64,000 nt of DNA, from assembly GCA_964019165.1 (NCBI GenBank), contig OZ025269.1, positions 11,877,614 to 11,941,613 on the forward strand. The letters are read 5' to 3'. The notes beneath the pieces are model-generated. The model was not told the DNA's origin and made no database searches. It saw only the letters and a program-made list of their open reading frames with translations. The number at the start of each line of letters is the position of its first letter. Position 1 is the first letter of the stretch. A program made the position numbers and the translations under genes. This document shows positions 1-43,883 of the stretch, piece after piece. Origin of the DNA: Mastigias papua. Taxonomy: Eukaryota > Cnidaria > Scyphozoa > Rhizostomeae > Mastigiidae.

Positions 1-1118
1 ATATTGCAGCTATTCTCATGCATCTATCTAAAGCATTTGATTGTCTCCCAGCAAAGCTACTAATTGCAAAATTGCCTGCTTATGGTATAAGTAGTAACTC
101 CCTTATATTGATACAGAGCTGCATCACAGGCAGAAAGTAATCTATTAAGATAAGTGACTACTTTATCATATGGGGCTCCCTAAAACCAAGGAGCACCACA
201 GGGATCTATTCTTGGCCCACCTTTCTTCAATATTTTCATAAATGAAATCTTCCTTATAATTAGCAATGGGTCTTTGTACAGCTTTGCAGATGATAATACA
301 ATCACAGTTTCTGCTAGCAGTATTGACGAGCTAAATAGATTGATTCAAATAAACACTACGAAATGCATTGGCTGGTTCAATTATAATTACATGACAGCCA
401 ACCCAAGTAAATTCCAGTCTATCAGCAAATGGCATGCAAATATTGAAGACTTCATAACAAACAATAAATTCAAAATTAAAGTATCAGACACAATAGCACT
501 TCTTGGTGTCCAGACCGATGATCGGCTTAAGGTTGATTCACACATCCAGAAGGTGTGTACAAAGGCATCATTGCGGCTCAACTGTCTTAAAAGGTTAGCA
601 AGATACACGGGCCGTAGGGAGAAACGTATAGTGATAAACTCATTTATCCTGTGTTATTTCAATTACTGTCCTCTTATTTCGCTATTTTGTAGCAATGACA
701 GTTAGTAAAAAATGGAAGAGATTAATGAAAGAGCATTACGCCTAGCACTAGCAGATTATTCCTCAACTTATGATGAACTACTAAACAAGACGAAACTTAG
801 CACGGTTCACATTTATTCAATTAGACAGTTAGCAGACCTAAAAATTTTCAAACATTACACAATAGGAACCCAGTTTTCATGAAAGACTACTTTATCCCTA
901 AATCTTCTCATCATGACCTTGGCATGAGAAATGCTTTTTATATTCCTAAGGTCAAACATACTAGATATGGAATTAAATCCCTCAGATTCTTGGGACCTGA
1001 GATTTGGAACTCTCTCCCAGAAGTTGTAGAACTGTGAAACAATATAGGACAGTTCAACATCCTCATGAACAAATGGTTCTCAGAAAACCAATGTGCCTGC
1101 GTGGCCTGCGGCAAGTAG
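1..1118 (+). mobile_element. Degraded non-LTR retrotransposon (LINE), reverse transcriptase C-terminal half
   Basis: Read on the + strand, the first ~270 bases give broken pieces of a reverse transcriptase (an LSKAFDCLP-like palm motif, then a TGRK-like stretch) interrupted by stops and frameshifts. From about 274 to 705 one frame stays open and contains the catalytic FADD box (around 283-294), followed by the thumb region with ANPSKFQ. Further broken coding continues to a Cys-rich tail (CACVACGK) and a stop near 1118. This layout is that of Jockey/CR1-type LINEs. No endonuclease is present, because the element is cut by the window edge or 5' truncated. It is dead: there are several in-frame stops. 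The family name is an inference from motif order. Confidence 0.85.
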
Positions 1119-1249
1119 CAGTTGTTCCCATAATGTAATTTGTGCTGCTGTATACAAGTATGTATTAGTGATCAGTAATATTGCAACACTAACATTAATC
1201 AAGGTTATTGTTATTGTATTATTGTTGGGTTGACATGATTTATTGACTT

Positions 1250-1500
1250 GTAAATTTCTATCATTAATTTCTGCAAGTTTCTAACATGTATACAAAAACT
1301 ACCACTGCGAGTAGGCTCTGCAAAGCATACATATTCCTAATAGCGAATTCTAAGAGCACGTTTATGTGTGCGGTTGATCTCTTTGTTTTCACCTTTATTT
1401 CAGAATAGCCAGATCAAAGGACAGTAATTGAAGCGCAATAGGATATCCGCGTTATGAATTACAATTATTAATGCCTACTCTCTAAAGACATATAAATATT
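1250..1500 (-). mobile_element. Second LINE fragment, opposite orientation
   Basis: This stretch matches 2334-2580 over most of its length: both share TTTCTGCAAGTTTCTAACAT, then GAGCACGTTT, then AGCCAGATCAAA in the same order. It is therefore another, shorter copy of the minus-strand LINE at 2064-3188, with an internal deletion around 1306-1340. It lies just after the end of the plus-strand LINE. Confidence 0.7.
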
Positions 1501-1573
1501 TACTGTCAAGAAGTAGAAAATGTATTTGGCAACATCATTCTAGGCTTGTGATAATACATTCTTGATTGGCTAA

Positions 1574-1816
1574 ATGAAAACCTTAACCACAGCACTGGTT
1601 CTTGTTTCAATTTTGTTGGTTGCTGATGCATTATTATTTTGCTCTAAATCGTGTTCTATTATAGCATACTGCAGTCAAACTCGCGTAAATCGGATTGGCC
1701 TAAGTCGGATATTTCATAAGACGGACAAAAATGCGCGGTCCCGGTCCGCTTGGTACAAATGTTGTACTATTTCTTCGCGTATATCGGTATTTATCAGTCG
1801 GATTTTTGGATTTTGA
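1574..1816 (+). other. Orphan signal-peptide-like ORF running into a transposon end
   Basis: An open frame of 80 codons starts with Met-Lys and a strongly hydrophobic stretch (LTTALVLVSILLVADA), then CSKSC, which looks like a secretory signal peptide followed by cysteines. From about codon 33 (near 1670) the frame runs into DNA-transposon terminal sequence, so the rest of the ORF (arginine/serine-rich) is not original coding. It may be the first exon of a small secreted-peptide gene whose donor was lost, or chance. A TATAAA motif lies at about 1491. No homologue is recognised. Confidence 0.2.
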
Positions 1817-3258
1817 TCTTGATTAAAGAGCGAATGCGACAAGAGTTCCTTAGGTAAATGATAATTTTCATAATGATATCTTCGGTGATCGTATTTGATA
1901 TTTTCATATTTTCATATTTAATCCATATTTAAAGGTATTGTATTTAAAGGTATGTTATGGTATGGTATCGTATGGTATGGTATAATATGGTATTTAAAAT
2001 AGTAATGATAAAGATACTAATTCAAACCAGCTATTTACAAAAGAATATACATTACATAAAAAATTAGCGGCATATTTTGCAGCTGCATTTATCACCAGCC
2101 CAGTCTTTGATCCTCTTTTTGAAAGCCGAAAGTGTTGGCTCATTTTTTACGCTATCATCTAGGATGTTCCAGAGTAGACTCCCTCTAAATGACAATGATT
2201 CTTGCCCATAGCCCTGTGTCTTTATTTGTGGCAGTTTGCACAGATTTTGTATTCTTAAATTAGGACTTGCGTGCTTCTTTTCATTAAATTTCCATATAAA
2301 CCATGGATTAAGATGATTCATGTATTTATAGATTTCTGTCATCAGTTTCTGCAAGTTTCTAACATGTATACAAAAACTGCCACTTCGAATGAGCAAAGTT
2401 TCACAGGGACATTCTTATTCATTAGAGAGGACCCCGAAGAGCACGTTTGTGTGTGCGGTTAATTTTTTTGTATGCACCTTTGTTACAGAACAGCCAGATC
2501 AAACGGCAATATGTTGAAGTTTGACAAGATAACCGCGTTGCAAAGTGTTAATGCATGTTCTCTAGAAATATAGGTATTAAGCCTAGAAAAGGCACTGATT
2601 TTTTTGTTGACTTTTGAGCATAACGTTTTAACGTGATTACTAAACTTTAATTTGTTGTCAATTTCTATCCCTAGCAATTTAACATGATCCGTTTCCGATA
2701 ATTTGTTCTCATTGATGTTAAGTCGAAGTCTTCTCTTCCCTTTCAAGCCAAGGAACATTAGTTGGAATTTTTTTGGGTTTGCCACCATTTCAATGTTTGT
2801 ACACCATTCGAACAATCTACTGAAATCACTTTTCAAATTGGTAACAATCTCGTGTAGGTCTAGCCCACATGAGTATATAGTGTTATCATCGGCGAAATTA
2901 CAGATCTCAAAGTCTAATCTCATCAGATATCGATCACTGATGATTATGTTAAAGAGCAAAGGACCTAGAACAGATCCCTGTGGTACTCCAATTTTTTATT
3001 CAATTTGCGGTACTTCTATGTGAACCAATCTTTACCCTTTGGTGGCGGCCATCCAGATAGTTATACATAAGGCAAAGGCTATTTAAATCAAATCTATATG
3101 CCTCCAGTTTTGCAATAAGGAGGTCATGAGGCAGACATTTGCTCCGGATCCCACACAAGCTTTCGGCGGGCCTGGACTTACTTTGCATAACTCGGACTTC
3201 ACATAAGTCGGAATATTTTGTCTGGTCCGGAGAGATACGACTTACGTGAGTTTGACTG
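1672..3258. mobile_element. Tigger/pogo-like DNA transposon remnant with inverted ends, LINE nested inside
   Basis: The left end (from 1672) begins CAGTCAAACTCGCGTAAAT. The right end, read inward on the minus strand from 3258, begins CAGTCAAACTCACGTAAG. The two match at about 16 of 18 positions, and both ends continue with degenerate TAAGTCGGA repeats. The right end is followed by TA and the left is preceded by TA plus a few bases, as expected for a Tc1/mariner-superfamily target site. CAGTCAAAC termini are typical of Tigger-like elements. No transposase is visible; most of the interior is the LINE at 2064-3188, so this is a non-autonomous or gutted element. Confidence 0.55.
2064..3188 (-). 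mobile_element. LINE fragment, reverse transcriptase and C-terminal domain
   Basis: On the minus strand three consecutive open blocks spell one LINE polyprotein. 3188-3000 has the palm motif CLPHDLLIAKLEAY; 2959-2483 has the FADDNT catalytic box, VANPKKFQ and the thumb; 2396-2064 has the C-terminal domain ending in a Cys-rich tail (CSCKICR). The blocks are separated by frameshifts. It belongs to the same family as the plus-strand copy at 1-1118, judging by the shared DLLIAKL, FADDNT, ANPxKFQ and C-terminal Cys motif. Not functional. Confidence 0.85.
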
Positions 3259-3902
3259 TACTATGCTAGTGTTCTTAATACAAGGAAATTTCTAGACTAT
3301 ATTTCTCACTAGGTCTTACATCAGCAATTTTTTTCAAGATCACTGTTTCAATTTTGAAGACCACATGATGAAGACCATTGTTTTTTAAGCCTTCGGTGAA
3401 AAAGCAAAAGCCCCTTCTTCATTGCCAACAAGCACCTTTCGAAACTGTGGGGGAGGAATGGAATAAGGAAAGCTTAGACTGAACAACAGCTAATGAGCAG
3501 CTGTTGTTTGTTAGCATTGCATATTTCTTATTGCATGGTTGCTCACACTTTGTATAGGCTATGTGATTAATCAGAGCTTTCAGTCGAAATTGTGCGTTGT
3601 CTACCCCTTTCATTACGTCAGAGGACAGGGCTGGTGGTGATTGAGCTTGGATCGTTAGAACTAATAATTCCAACCCAGCTGTGTCTGTGAAAGTGTGCGG
3701 TTCTTGTTTTTAGGTATTTCTACATTCACATCTTTATCAGACAATCTAATGATAGAGATTAAATTTGAATAACTTTTCTTTTTGAGGAGTTGTGAAATGC
3801 GACTTCTCAGAGCACTCTAGTGAAGTTCATTGAGATTAATGGTGCTTCAGTTGTATCTGTGATGCTACAGCATGAATTGGTCCTCAGAAACTAATACAAT
3901 TG

Positions 3903-4029
<127 letters not shown>

Positions 4030-4051
4030 CTGGAAACAAGGTTAATGGCAG

Positions 4052-4145
4052 CAGTTTTTTACAGTATATATAGCATAAGCCCTAGAGGGTTGCGATTTCA
4101 GTTTTTTACAGTATATATAGCATAAGCTCTGGAGGGTTGCGATTT
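4052..4145. repeat. 47-bp tandem duplication
   Basis: Two adjacent copies of a 47-bp unit that starts CAGTTTTTTACAG and contains AGCATAAG and GAGGGTTGCGATTT. They differ at a few bases (CCCTAGAGG versus CTCTGGAGG). Confidence 0.9.
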
Positions 4146-4729
4146 AGTTCATTTTAGAGGTTGTATTTTTCATCATATTAGAACCCTATGAGCCTGTGAC
4201 AAGCTAGGAAAATTTCTTTTCGCAACAGCGAGACATGTCTGTGTGGAATTGAACACGCGGATATCCCCTTATTTATTTTTGATAATGCAGTGCAGCTTGG
4301 AATTATAGCGGTCTATGAAACATGTGCAATTTCTGAACTCTTTTTCAAACACTGGGTTTTTGCATGCCGCACTCGAATGGTTTGTTCACTTTATTGTGTT
4401 GATCATAAGCTATCGTAATTGCTCTTCATGATAGCTTGTATTTGTCAAAGATAGCTTGATAACTTATAAATGCATATCATCACCAAAACCTCAGAACTAC
4501 CTGCGTTAAATTGCGGAAACGTCACTGCACAGCAGTTGCCACAAGCGCTGTTGTTATCAGTACCAAAAACGATTTTTAAGCCAGTTTCTATCTCGCTTAC
4601 ATCAATCAATTGTGTTTCAACGGTAGAAAACAGGTTATATTGATAAGGCGTAAAATCAAGATCGAGTTTCCAAGACCTTTCATTCTTCAGTAGAGAAATT
4701 TTCCAGCAAGTTTCATTGTGCTTTTTGGA

Positions 4730-22743
<18,014 letters not shown>

Positions 22744-23109
22744 ATTTTTTATTTTAATTCTAACATAGTCAGAATTTGAAACATATTATGTCAAATAGTT
22801 GTGTACGTTTTTGGTTAGTGTATATGTTATATATAAATATATTAGAAGATTAGATGTGCAGTGTGCTTAATATATTGTTGCATCTAGGTTGTCTCCTCTT
22901 TGATAGTGCTATGAAACTTTGTAGATGTATAATGCAATTGCTTGATTGTCAAGCCACGGTTATCTTTGACTTGATGAATTGATTAATGCATATGTACAGT
23001 TTCGCATGATATCGCGAGAACAGTAAATTGAACTTTCATATATTCATAGGGAATATAAGAAAACCACGATCAATACCTGTTTGAACACTAGTGGGGTAAT
23101 ATCAATGTA

Positions 23110-23112
<3 letters not shown>

Positions 23113-23156
<44 letters not shown>
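23113..23156. repeat. (TA)n microsatellite
   Basis: About 44 bp of uninterrupted AT dinucleotides shortly after the PPP2R5 stop. Confidence 0.95.
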
Positions 23157-23158
<2 letters not shown>

Positions 23159-25058
23159 ACCCCCGACTGGATCGCTCGCTGCGTTTCCCGTTAGATCAAA
23201 AGACTTCATAGCAACCTTTAGGTCGTTGTTTCAGGAATTTTCGCAATAATTTTATATCCCCAGTCATAACGATGGTTTCCGTTTTGTGTTTTGTGTTATT
23301 TCTTTGTAAAGATTTGTCTTTATTAATAGCGTCTTAATTGATTTTGCAAAGTTTTATATTGTCGTGGTAGATGAGCGATAAGCAATTTACATTTGTAGTC
23401 GTTATTCCCGTGGTACAGTTGCAGATTGTTTTGTAGTCAGCAAAGTATATGATCCTTTGTCGCATTAAATGTGAACTTTTTCGGAGCACTTTTTGGCTCC
23501 TGCCGTCGCAAATCCATTGCCTTGTTGTTTGAACCAGAGATCTCGGGAATGAATTAAGCTTTTGATTTACAAGGGAAGACGGATTTATGCTTCTTTTCAA
23601 GTTTCAGATAATGCCAAGAAACAGTTACATACAGTAGATATCAATAATTCTAGGCTACTTTAACTGTTTTCGTCATATCCGAGTTTTCTGACAAACTGAA
23701 AAAATATGGTGAATATTGTAGAATTAGTCGTATGTTTTTCACTTCTTTGATATTTTAGAGACATTTGATTCCCTCATTATACTTTTTCTTTGGTTTGATT
23801 ATATCAAGTATAATTTAACCAGTGTAAATTTTAATCTTCCATTGTACATAAATATCTAGGTAAAAGCCTGGTTGTATGCAGTTGTATTATTAGTACTTCC
23901 CAAAGAGTTCAGTGATATGCGCGTGATTGTACAGTGTCAGGGACAAAGCTAACTACTTGAATTTGTATCTAGGAATCCTTAACGAGGTGAACGACGATAT
24001 GCGGTGTACCTTCCTACTTCATTAAAGTAATCATTGATGTGTATTACAAGCCTTGCACCGTCGCGATGGTTCGGCTTTTGTCAAAGGAATCGGGCGATGT
24101 AATAATTGCTTTTTCATGCATCGGGCGATTTACTTACATTCATTTTGTTGAAAGATCACTAGACTGGACTTAATCAAAAACTACAAGCAAGTTGAGAACA
24201 AACGGAGATCAGTACGAGCCAGAGTATTGAATACCAATCCGATCATCGCATAATCTCTAACATCTACTGTTTAGATCGTTCATTTAATTTTTGGCTGGAT
24301 ATTATATTGCTCCATCAGTGTGAACAACTGCGATTAGGGCTTCTACTAAAAGTCCGTACCATATCGAGAGAGAAAAAGGTCACCTAGCCTGAGGAAAAAG
24401 TCAGAAAAGCGGCGGGTTTCAACGGTATTTTTCTAGCTCCTAAAAAGGCTAGCTTATCTAAAGGACATCAAGTAGGCTAGCTTATAGATGAACTATAGAC
24501 AAGCTAGATAAACTGCGGACATTTATTTGTACAGAACAAAACATTGTACCTTCAAGTATTGCTCAACACTCAGTTTGAATCAAAATCAAAAGACCAAATA
24601 ACCATGCTCCGTGATAGCAAATACTACACCAAATTTGGATCCAATGGGGGGCCGGGGGCCATATCTTCCCCCAAAATAGTAATATGTCGTATGGAGAAAA
24701 TTTGCGTTCAGGGACATGCCATATGAAATTAATTGGGTACTCTACAAAACACTAAAGTTATAAAAAGGCGTGGCTATGAAAATTTCCCCCACAATTTTCT
24801 TTCGGAAATGGCCCCACCCAAAGTCAAACTCTGTGCCCGCCTATGTACTACACCACAACTTTTTCAAGCACTCACGGCGTTGAATAAGCATTGGCCAACA
24901 ACTGGTGCATTCAGCGTAGTAATTCAGGCAATGGGCATCTTCATAAGAAAAAGCACCTAGTTTGCTCTACGGGCAAAATGGCAAATCCATCATTTAGCAA
25001 AAAGCTTTGGCGTCCTTCGTCAGCAAAGCTCTCATCGAGAGATACATAACCACACGAT

Positions 25059-25115
25059 AACATACAAGCATAACATGAGGATCGATGTACCTACAAGCAT
25101 AACATGAGGATCGAT
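25059..25115. repeat. Short tandem duplication
   Basis: Two copies of a segment containing ACAAGCATAACATGAGGATC and GATGT, about 28 bp apart, identical over about 25 bp. Confidence 0.85.
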
Positions 25116-25435
25116 GTGCTAGATATATAATAGTACTGTAAAAGTTCTCTAATAAAAATCTTCGTTTATCAAGAACCTGCTGCCTGAAATTGTGTGATTT
25201 GATGATATCAGTCATTTAAAACCTCAGCCTGATATTCAAACTAAGCTCTTATAAATGGTTTCAGTCCTCAACCTTATCTACTGAAAAATACAGCCTGTTT
25301 GCCTGTTATAAACCCTGTGATGGATGCTTCAAAAACATTACAGTATATAGATGACTGTGATAGGCAGAGCCCGACGGGATACGATTACTGGACCTACCTC
25401 ACGTATGAAGACATTGACCGGCTCAGTTTAAAGAG

Positions 25436-25835
25436 TACTCTTAGGTTCCTAATAAACGTTCCGGGACGCTTATTAATTTTTCGATTTTTTTCCGACCCCC
25501 CGGACCTTATTAGGACCCACCCGTTTATAAATTTTCAAGTATTTGACACATGAGGTTGTCCTTTTTTCTTCAACTTTTACAAATTGTTTGTCTTTGTGTG
25601 CTCCGATCAGAGATATTTTTTATGCTTACAGTATATATATAGATTTTCATGCTGTATTTGGCTTATATTTCTTATTCTTGAGTTTTTGAAAAGATATCCT
25701 CTATGGAATCGTGCTTTTTAGAGATTTTGACATTTTTTCGAAATTCCGACCCCCCCCCCGTTTATTGAATTTTCGAAAATTTTCCGACCCCCCCCCTACT
25801 ATTATGACCCCCCGTTTATTAGGAACCTAAGAGTA
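25436..25835. mobile_element. 400-bp MITE with perfect 22-nt terminal inverted repeats
   Basis: The left terminus (25436-25457, starting TACTCTTAGGTTCC) and the right terminus (25814-25835, ending GGAACCTAAGAGTA) are exact reverse complements over 22 nt. The outermost TA on each side could be the target-site duplication, which would make it Tc1/mariner-like. The interior has C-runs (7-11 C) and no open frame of note. Perfect ends suggest fairly recent insertion. Confidence 0.8.
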
Positions 25836-27129
25836 GGTGTTTTCTAACGGGGTTTTCTATTGTATTTTAAACACAATTCTCTTGGAGAGTGAATCGAAAA
25901 AAATAAGGTGCAAGGATTTGTAAATGAATCATTAATATAACACCACTACATCATGATAATAGAGGAGTGTGAAGGCCTTCGATTTGCAGTAATCAACATT
26001 ACTTCTAAAAATTTACAAGTGGTACATTATACTTAACAATCAATGTCTGACAATCAAAATGATGTTCTAAACAATAGAAAAATGGTACTGCTCAGAGGAA
26101 AACTCACATTATACGAGAAAACTTAATGTATAGCTTTATCCCTAACAAACTGACTATAAAAAAAGCACGTCATCTTTCCTTGTTTGGCAGAAATCGATCC
26201 AACCTAACCGCGAAAATTATTAGACATGAAATTTAGTATCAATAAGACAAATTCCTAAATATCCCCAAATCATAAATCAACTAAAATAGCATAAGAGAGC
26301 TAGAACGCGATTCGAAAACTAAAGTTTTCTGAACCAGATTGAGAGGAAATTTTGTGATATAAAAACCTTTCTTTTTGTCAGAAAGCTATTTTATGGCCCG
26401 ATCCTCAATTTTCTTAACAAATTACTTAAACTAGGCTCAAATTTTCTTAAGTTTTTTCTCAATTTTTGCGCATTTTTACATAGCTATAATATGTAGCAGT
26501 GGCATCTTGTTTTTGCTTTGCTCATTTCTTTGTTGTTTTTAAGTTCTTTCATGTAAAATAACTATAAAAATAAATTCAAAATTCAATGCTATGATCTCAA
26601 TCAAATCAAACAAATTTTATGCCTATAGGAAAAACAGAAATTCTAAAAATCACAACTCAGAAGTGCAAGGATGGGGAATTTCTCAAGATTTTCTTCGGTT
26701 TTTTGAGGCTCGTTTGCTTATAAAAAGACAAACGTGCACAAGTCCGGAAGCTAACCCAGGATCCTTCACACACTGCATAAAGACTAGAAGTTTATTATAA
26801 AATCAAATAAACATTCTGAACAAATCTTGCCCCATTTCATGCAACCGTAGAAGCTTCCCGAACTTAATTTGTCTGAGAATCCTAAGTACACAACACACTA
26901 GCAAAACGGAGGAGCATAACATTGATTTAAGTGAGTTCAGAAACACTATAATGTCAATATGAAAGAGGGAAAAGTTGCCTTCAGTTGCTAACTTAAACGT
27001 TCACCGAGTATTTGTAAATAAGAGATTACGATTGGACTAAAATAAGGATAAACTAAGCGACCATGTAGGCACCTCTTAATAGGACCGGGGAAAACAAACT
27101 CACTCAGAAGCACTGAGCAGTACAACTAA

Positions 27130-27385
27130 TGGCGTAACAGAACAGCTAGGCCCCTTAGGAGTACTATGCCTAAGGGAGATTCTTCTCAAGATATTCTCCC
27201 AAATCTAGAAAAAAGAATGAATAAGGATTTTTATTATTAAAGGGGAAGTCGACCTATTAAGCGTCTTTTTGTATCAATACATCCAAAAGAGCTGTCCCTT
27301 TAATACTTTTGCGGGGTCCATCTGGGGCCTTGGAAGCTGGGGGCATTCAGGGGTTGCGCTAACCCCAACTATGTCGGTTACGCCA
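27130..27385. mobile_element. Possible short non-autonomous DNA transposon
   Basis: TGGCGTAAC at 27130-27138 is matched by its inverse GTTACGCCA at 27377-27385. With flanks the two ends agree at about 12 positions (TGGCGTAACNGA). The interior has no coding capacity. The short ends make this weak. Confidence 0.3.
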
Positions 27386-28293
27386 CTGAGTAAAAGGCAG
27401 CAGACGAAAACAAAAGCAACTAGCAATCCTGAATAAAGAAATGGGTCTGACGTCACGAAAGATACACATTCTTAGAATATATACATATACATTTTGGCTG
27501 CAAAAACCTCAAAAAGCCGTTGCAAATTAACATAAAAGACAAGTCTTAGGTGGAAAAACACTAGCATGTACATTGGTAATTGAATACCAGTTTAGTTTCC
27601 ATCACGTCACTATCTGTTCATCATAATCACTGTATAGTTTATCTCATTCTCCAAATTTTTGACTTGACTTATAGACAATGACTAGTCTTACAAGTCCTCT
27701 GGCCCATATGGTCACAATGCAAAGTCCTTAAATACAATTTTATCATGTCATATATTCACTACCTTGTGCGTAGATGATCAAAGGATGTTATACGGTCGGT
27801 TAACAAGCAAACAGTGTTCTATTTAATCAGAGGAAATTATACAATTAGTTGATGAGCAAACTATATACATGATTATAAGTCTCCAACTTTGATACATAAT
27901 TCGCTGATAGCAGTACAAATAACAAAGGCTAATTTTCTCTTGTACTAGAGGAAATGAGCTTCTCATGCACAACTTAAAACGTACCAAATGGAAGCGTCTT
28001 AAAAAAAGAGAGATCGTGCATGAGCCTTCCCTCGTCAAACTATGCCCTTCAAAATGCCTGATTTTCTAAAGTTACTACAAGTCTTTCATAAACCATTATA
28101 AGTTATGAATCTAAAATTTGCCAATCAATCATTCCCAATAACTTATCTATCAACGTGCAAATACATCTAATAACAACTGGAGAAAACATGAGTGTCTTTT
28201 TCTTTCCAACTTATAAAGCACTGCTCAGCTATCTCAGTCGAGACTCAGTTGGCAAATGCTGCATAGAAAAAGTATCAAAATGCCTCTTGGCGT

Positions 28294-41919
<13,626 letters not shown>

Positions 41920-42140
41920 CGTATATGCCCAATTGATTCTAGTTAAATGCTCAACTCCACTTGAGTCGATGTGCTCTGCACTAGAAATATCATACGTCCT
42001 ACGGGAATACTAGATCAGGTTGCCTGCCTACTTCGTTTCCTCCACAATACATAAATGGTAAAACATGAAACATGCGTGCGCAACTGTCGTTTTGCCTCAT
42101 TCCATGAAAGATGACGTCACAACAGGCCTATATATTCTCC
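41920..42140 (-). promoter_or_regulatory. Likely RAB4 promoter region
   Basis: Directly upstream of the RAB4 ATG. A perfect palindromic cAMP response element TGACGTCA lies at 42112-42119, about 195 bp before the ATG. A CATGCGTGCGCAAC sequence at about 42071-42084 resembles an NRF1 site (consensus YGCGCAYGCGCR). CRE plus NRF1-like sites near the start of a housekeeping gene is a common metazoan arrangement. The transcription start itself is not visible. Confidence 0.4.
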
Positions 42141-43883
42141 TTTCTTGCGAACGTGTTAAATAATGACAAAAGATATGAACCTCCTTTACCATTTACCAAG
42201 CTTTTAGTTTGTCTCAGGAACAGGTAGACAGAATGTTTTGAAGAGTCCAAGAAAGGATTTCCATGTGGAAAATACTGGACCTTTCGCAAAAGGGTAGTTC
42301 CTCACAGTAGCCCACGGGGACAGCTAAGTAAAATTGTCGGAAGCAGTCCACACCAAAGGTTTATTTCCAAAAGCCATTTTATTGATAATATAAAGAAAAC
42401 ATCTAAGTACATAAAAGTTAATCTACGACAATCAGGCCCATCGAGAGCTATGTCGAGTCCCAGGGTTACAAATATCACGGTTCCTTGTAGGCTTCAAAAT
42501 CGTTAAATGCTAGCATTTGCAACAATTTCCCTGGGCCCTTACTGGGGTCCGCCCCGGAATTTACCCCATATGCCCTACCCTCTCGACGGTACTGATGACC
42601 ATGTCACAGAATAGAAGCAATTCTGAATAGAACAAGCGAATCTAAATCATGCATTTCAAATGCAAAAACTTTGCGATAGCTAAGCCCTATCAAAAAACCC
42701 TTTTCATAAGTGTAACTTCAATAGCTGTCTATGTCTTCACCGTCTTCTGTGGTGGGGATTTATCTGAAGGGGAAGACTATTAATAATTTGTAAATTAGAA
42801 TAGGGCTTACTCGAGTGGCTTTTCGCTGTGGTCAATTCATAGACTTACAGTACCCAATGTGAGCACTGTTCCCTCCTTTTCATTTAGTGTTTTATTATAA
42901 AAATTAGGAGAGTCACATACAGATATAACGTAGTATCGGCATTATCTTGATGGTAATCTCAAATTTCCTGGGGAGTGCAACCGATTCTTCAATGATTTTC
43001 CGGATGGGTTACTTTTAGGCAATGCTACATCAAACAAAATTTGCTGAATGAAACTGCTTGTTGATGCTTGGCTTGAGATACCTGGTGGGTTTTGCAATCC
43101 TAGTACTGCCCGGAATATGCTAATGACCAGGAACACACAAGTGATATTTTCGAGAAAGACAATTGGCAAAGACAGTTTATTATGAAATCATCTAGCCTTC
43201 AACCATTTATTACACTCATTTTGGCATGTTGAATAATGGTACCCATGGAAACTAAAACTGCAGCCAAGAACAAGACAGTTCCCCCATTACTCAATCAAAA
43301 TAATGGTGAGATAAACAAAAGTAGAAGTGCTACAAACTATAAAGGTTCTGGGCCACATGAGAAGGAAGGTCCTTTAATATATTATAAAGACATCATTTTT
43401 CCTTAGGAAAACATTTATAGCTTAAAAGTACACGTGAATTGTTCAACAGATATATTTATCTAGTAGTCTTTCAGGCTTCCTGGGCCATCTACAAGATTTA
43501 AAAGTATAGCACAATCTTCACTTTTCTCTGACAATTCAAAACATCCGAAAGCTTGTGAGTATTTGTAGCAAAGAAGAGAGGAAAATAACGTAGCATACGT
43601 TAAGTTTCTTTTATTTTATTAGGGGTTTAATCATGAAAAATCCCCTTCGGTTTGGAAGAGAGCAAAGCGGTCTCCATATAAATTCTCCTGGAATTCTTGT
43701 GTCAAATAAAGCCTAATAGGCCACTCAGGAGCCTAAAACGTAAGATTAACTTTTTAAATCTTTTTCTCCCTGTAAGAAGAACATATTATATTTTTCTTAT
43801 TGCTAACTTGGCAGTCGATCTACCCTTGAGGCTTCACTTTTACTCGCGTGTAATTCAAAAATGAAATTTTGTAAATAATCATG
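42141..43883. other. Intergenic stretch between RAB4 and the MCFD2-like gene
   Basis: No gene is supported. It contains the probable 3' UTR of the MCFD2-like gene; a possible polyadenylation signal (AATAAA on the minus strand) lies near 43611-43620, about 265 bp past the stop. The minus-strand frame at 43169-42942 resembles nothing I recognise. Confidence 0.5.

Larger units (their letters stand above)
22744..28293. other. Convergent intergenic interval between PPP2R5 and RAB4
   Basis: The two gene ends face each other here and their 3' UTRs must lie within it. No further gene is supported. It holds an AT microsatellite (23113-23156), a 25-bp direct repeat present twice near 25059-25115, a 400-bp MITE (25436-25835) and a possible short inverted-repeat element (27130-27385). 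Confidence 0.7.

Noticed and set aside
42942..43169. 75-codon minus-strand frame with Pro/Ser-rich end
   Set aside because: No recognisable domain, no supporting splice context, and not part of either neighbouring gene.
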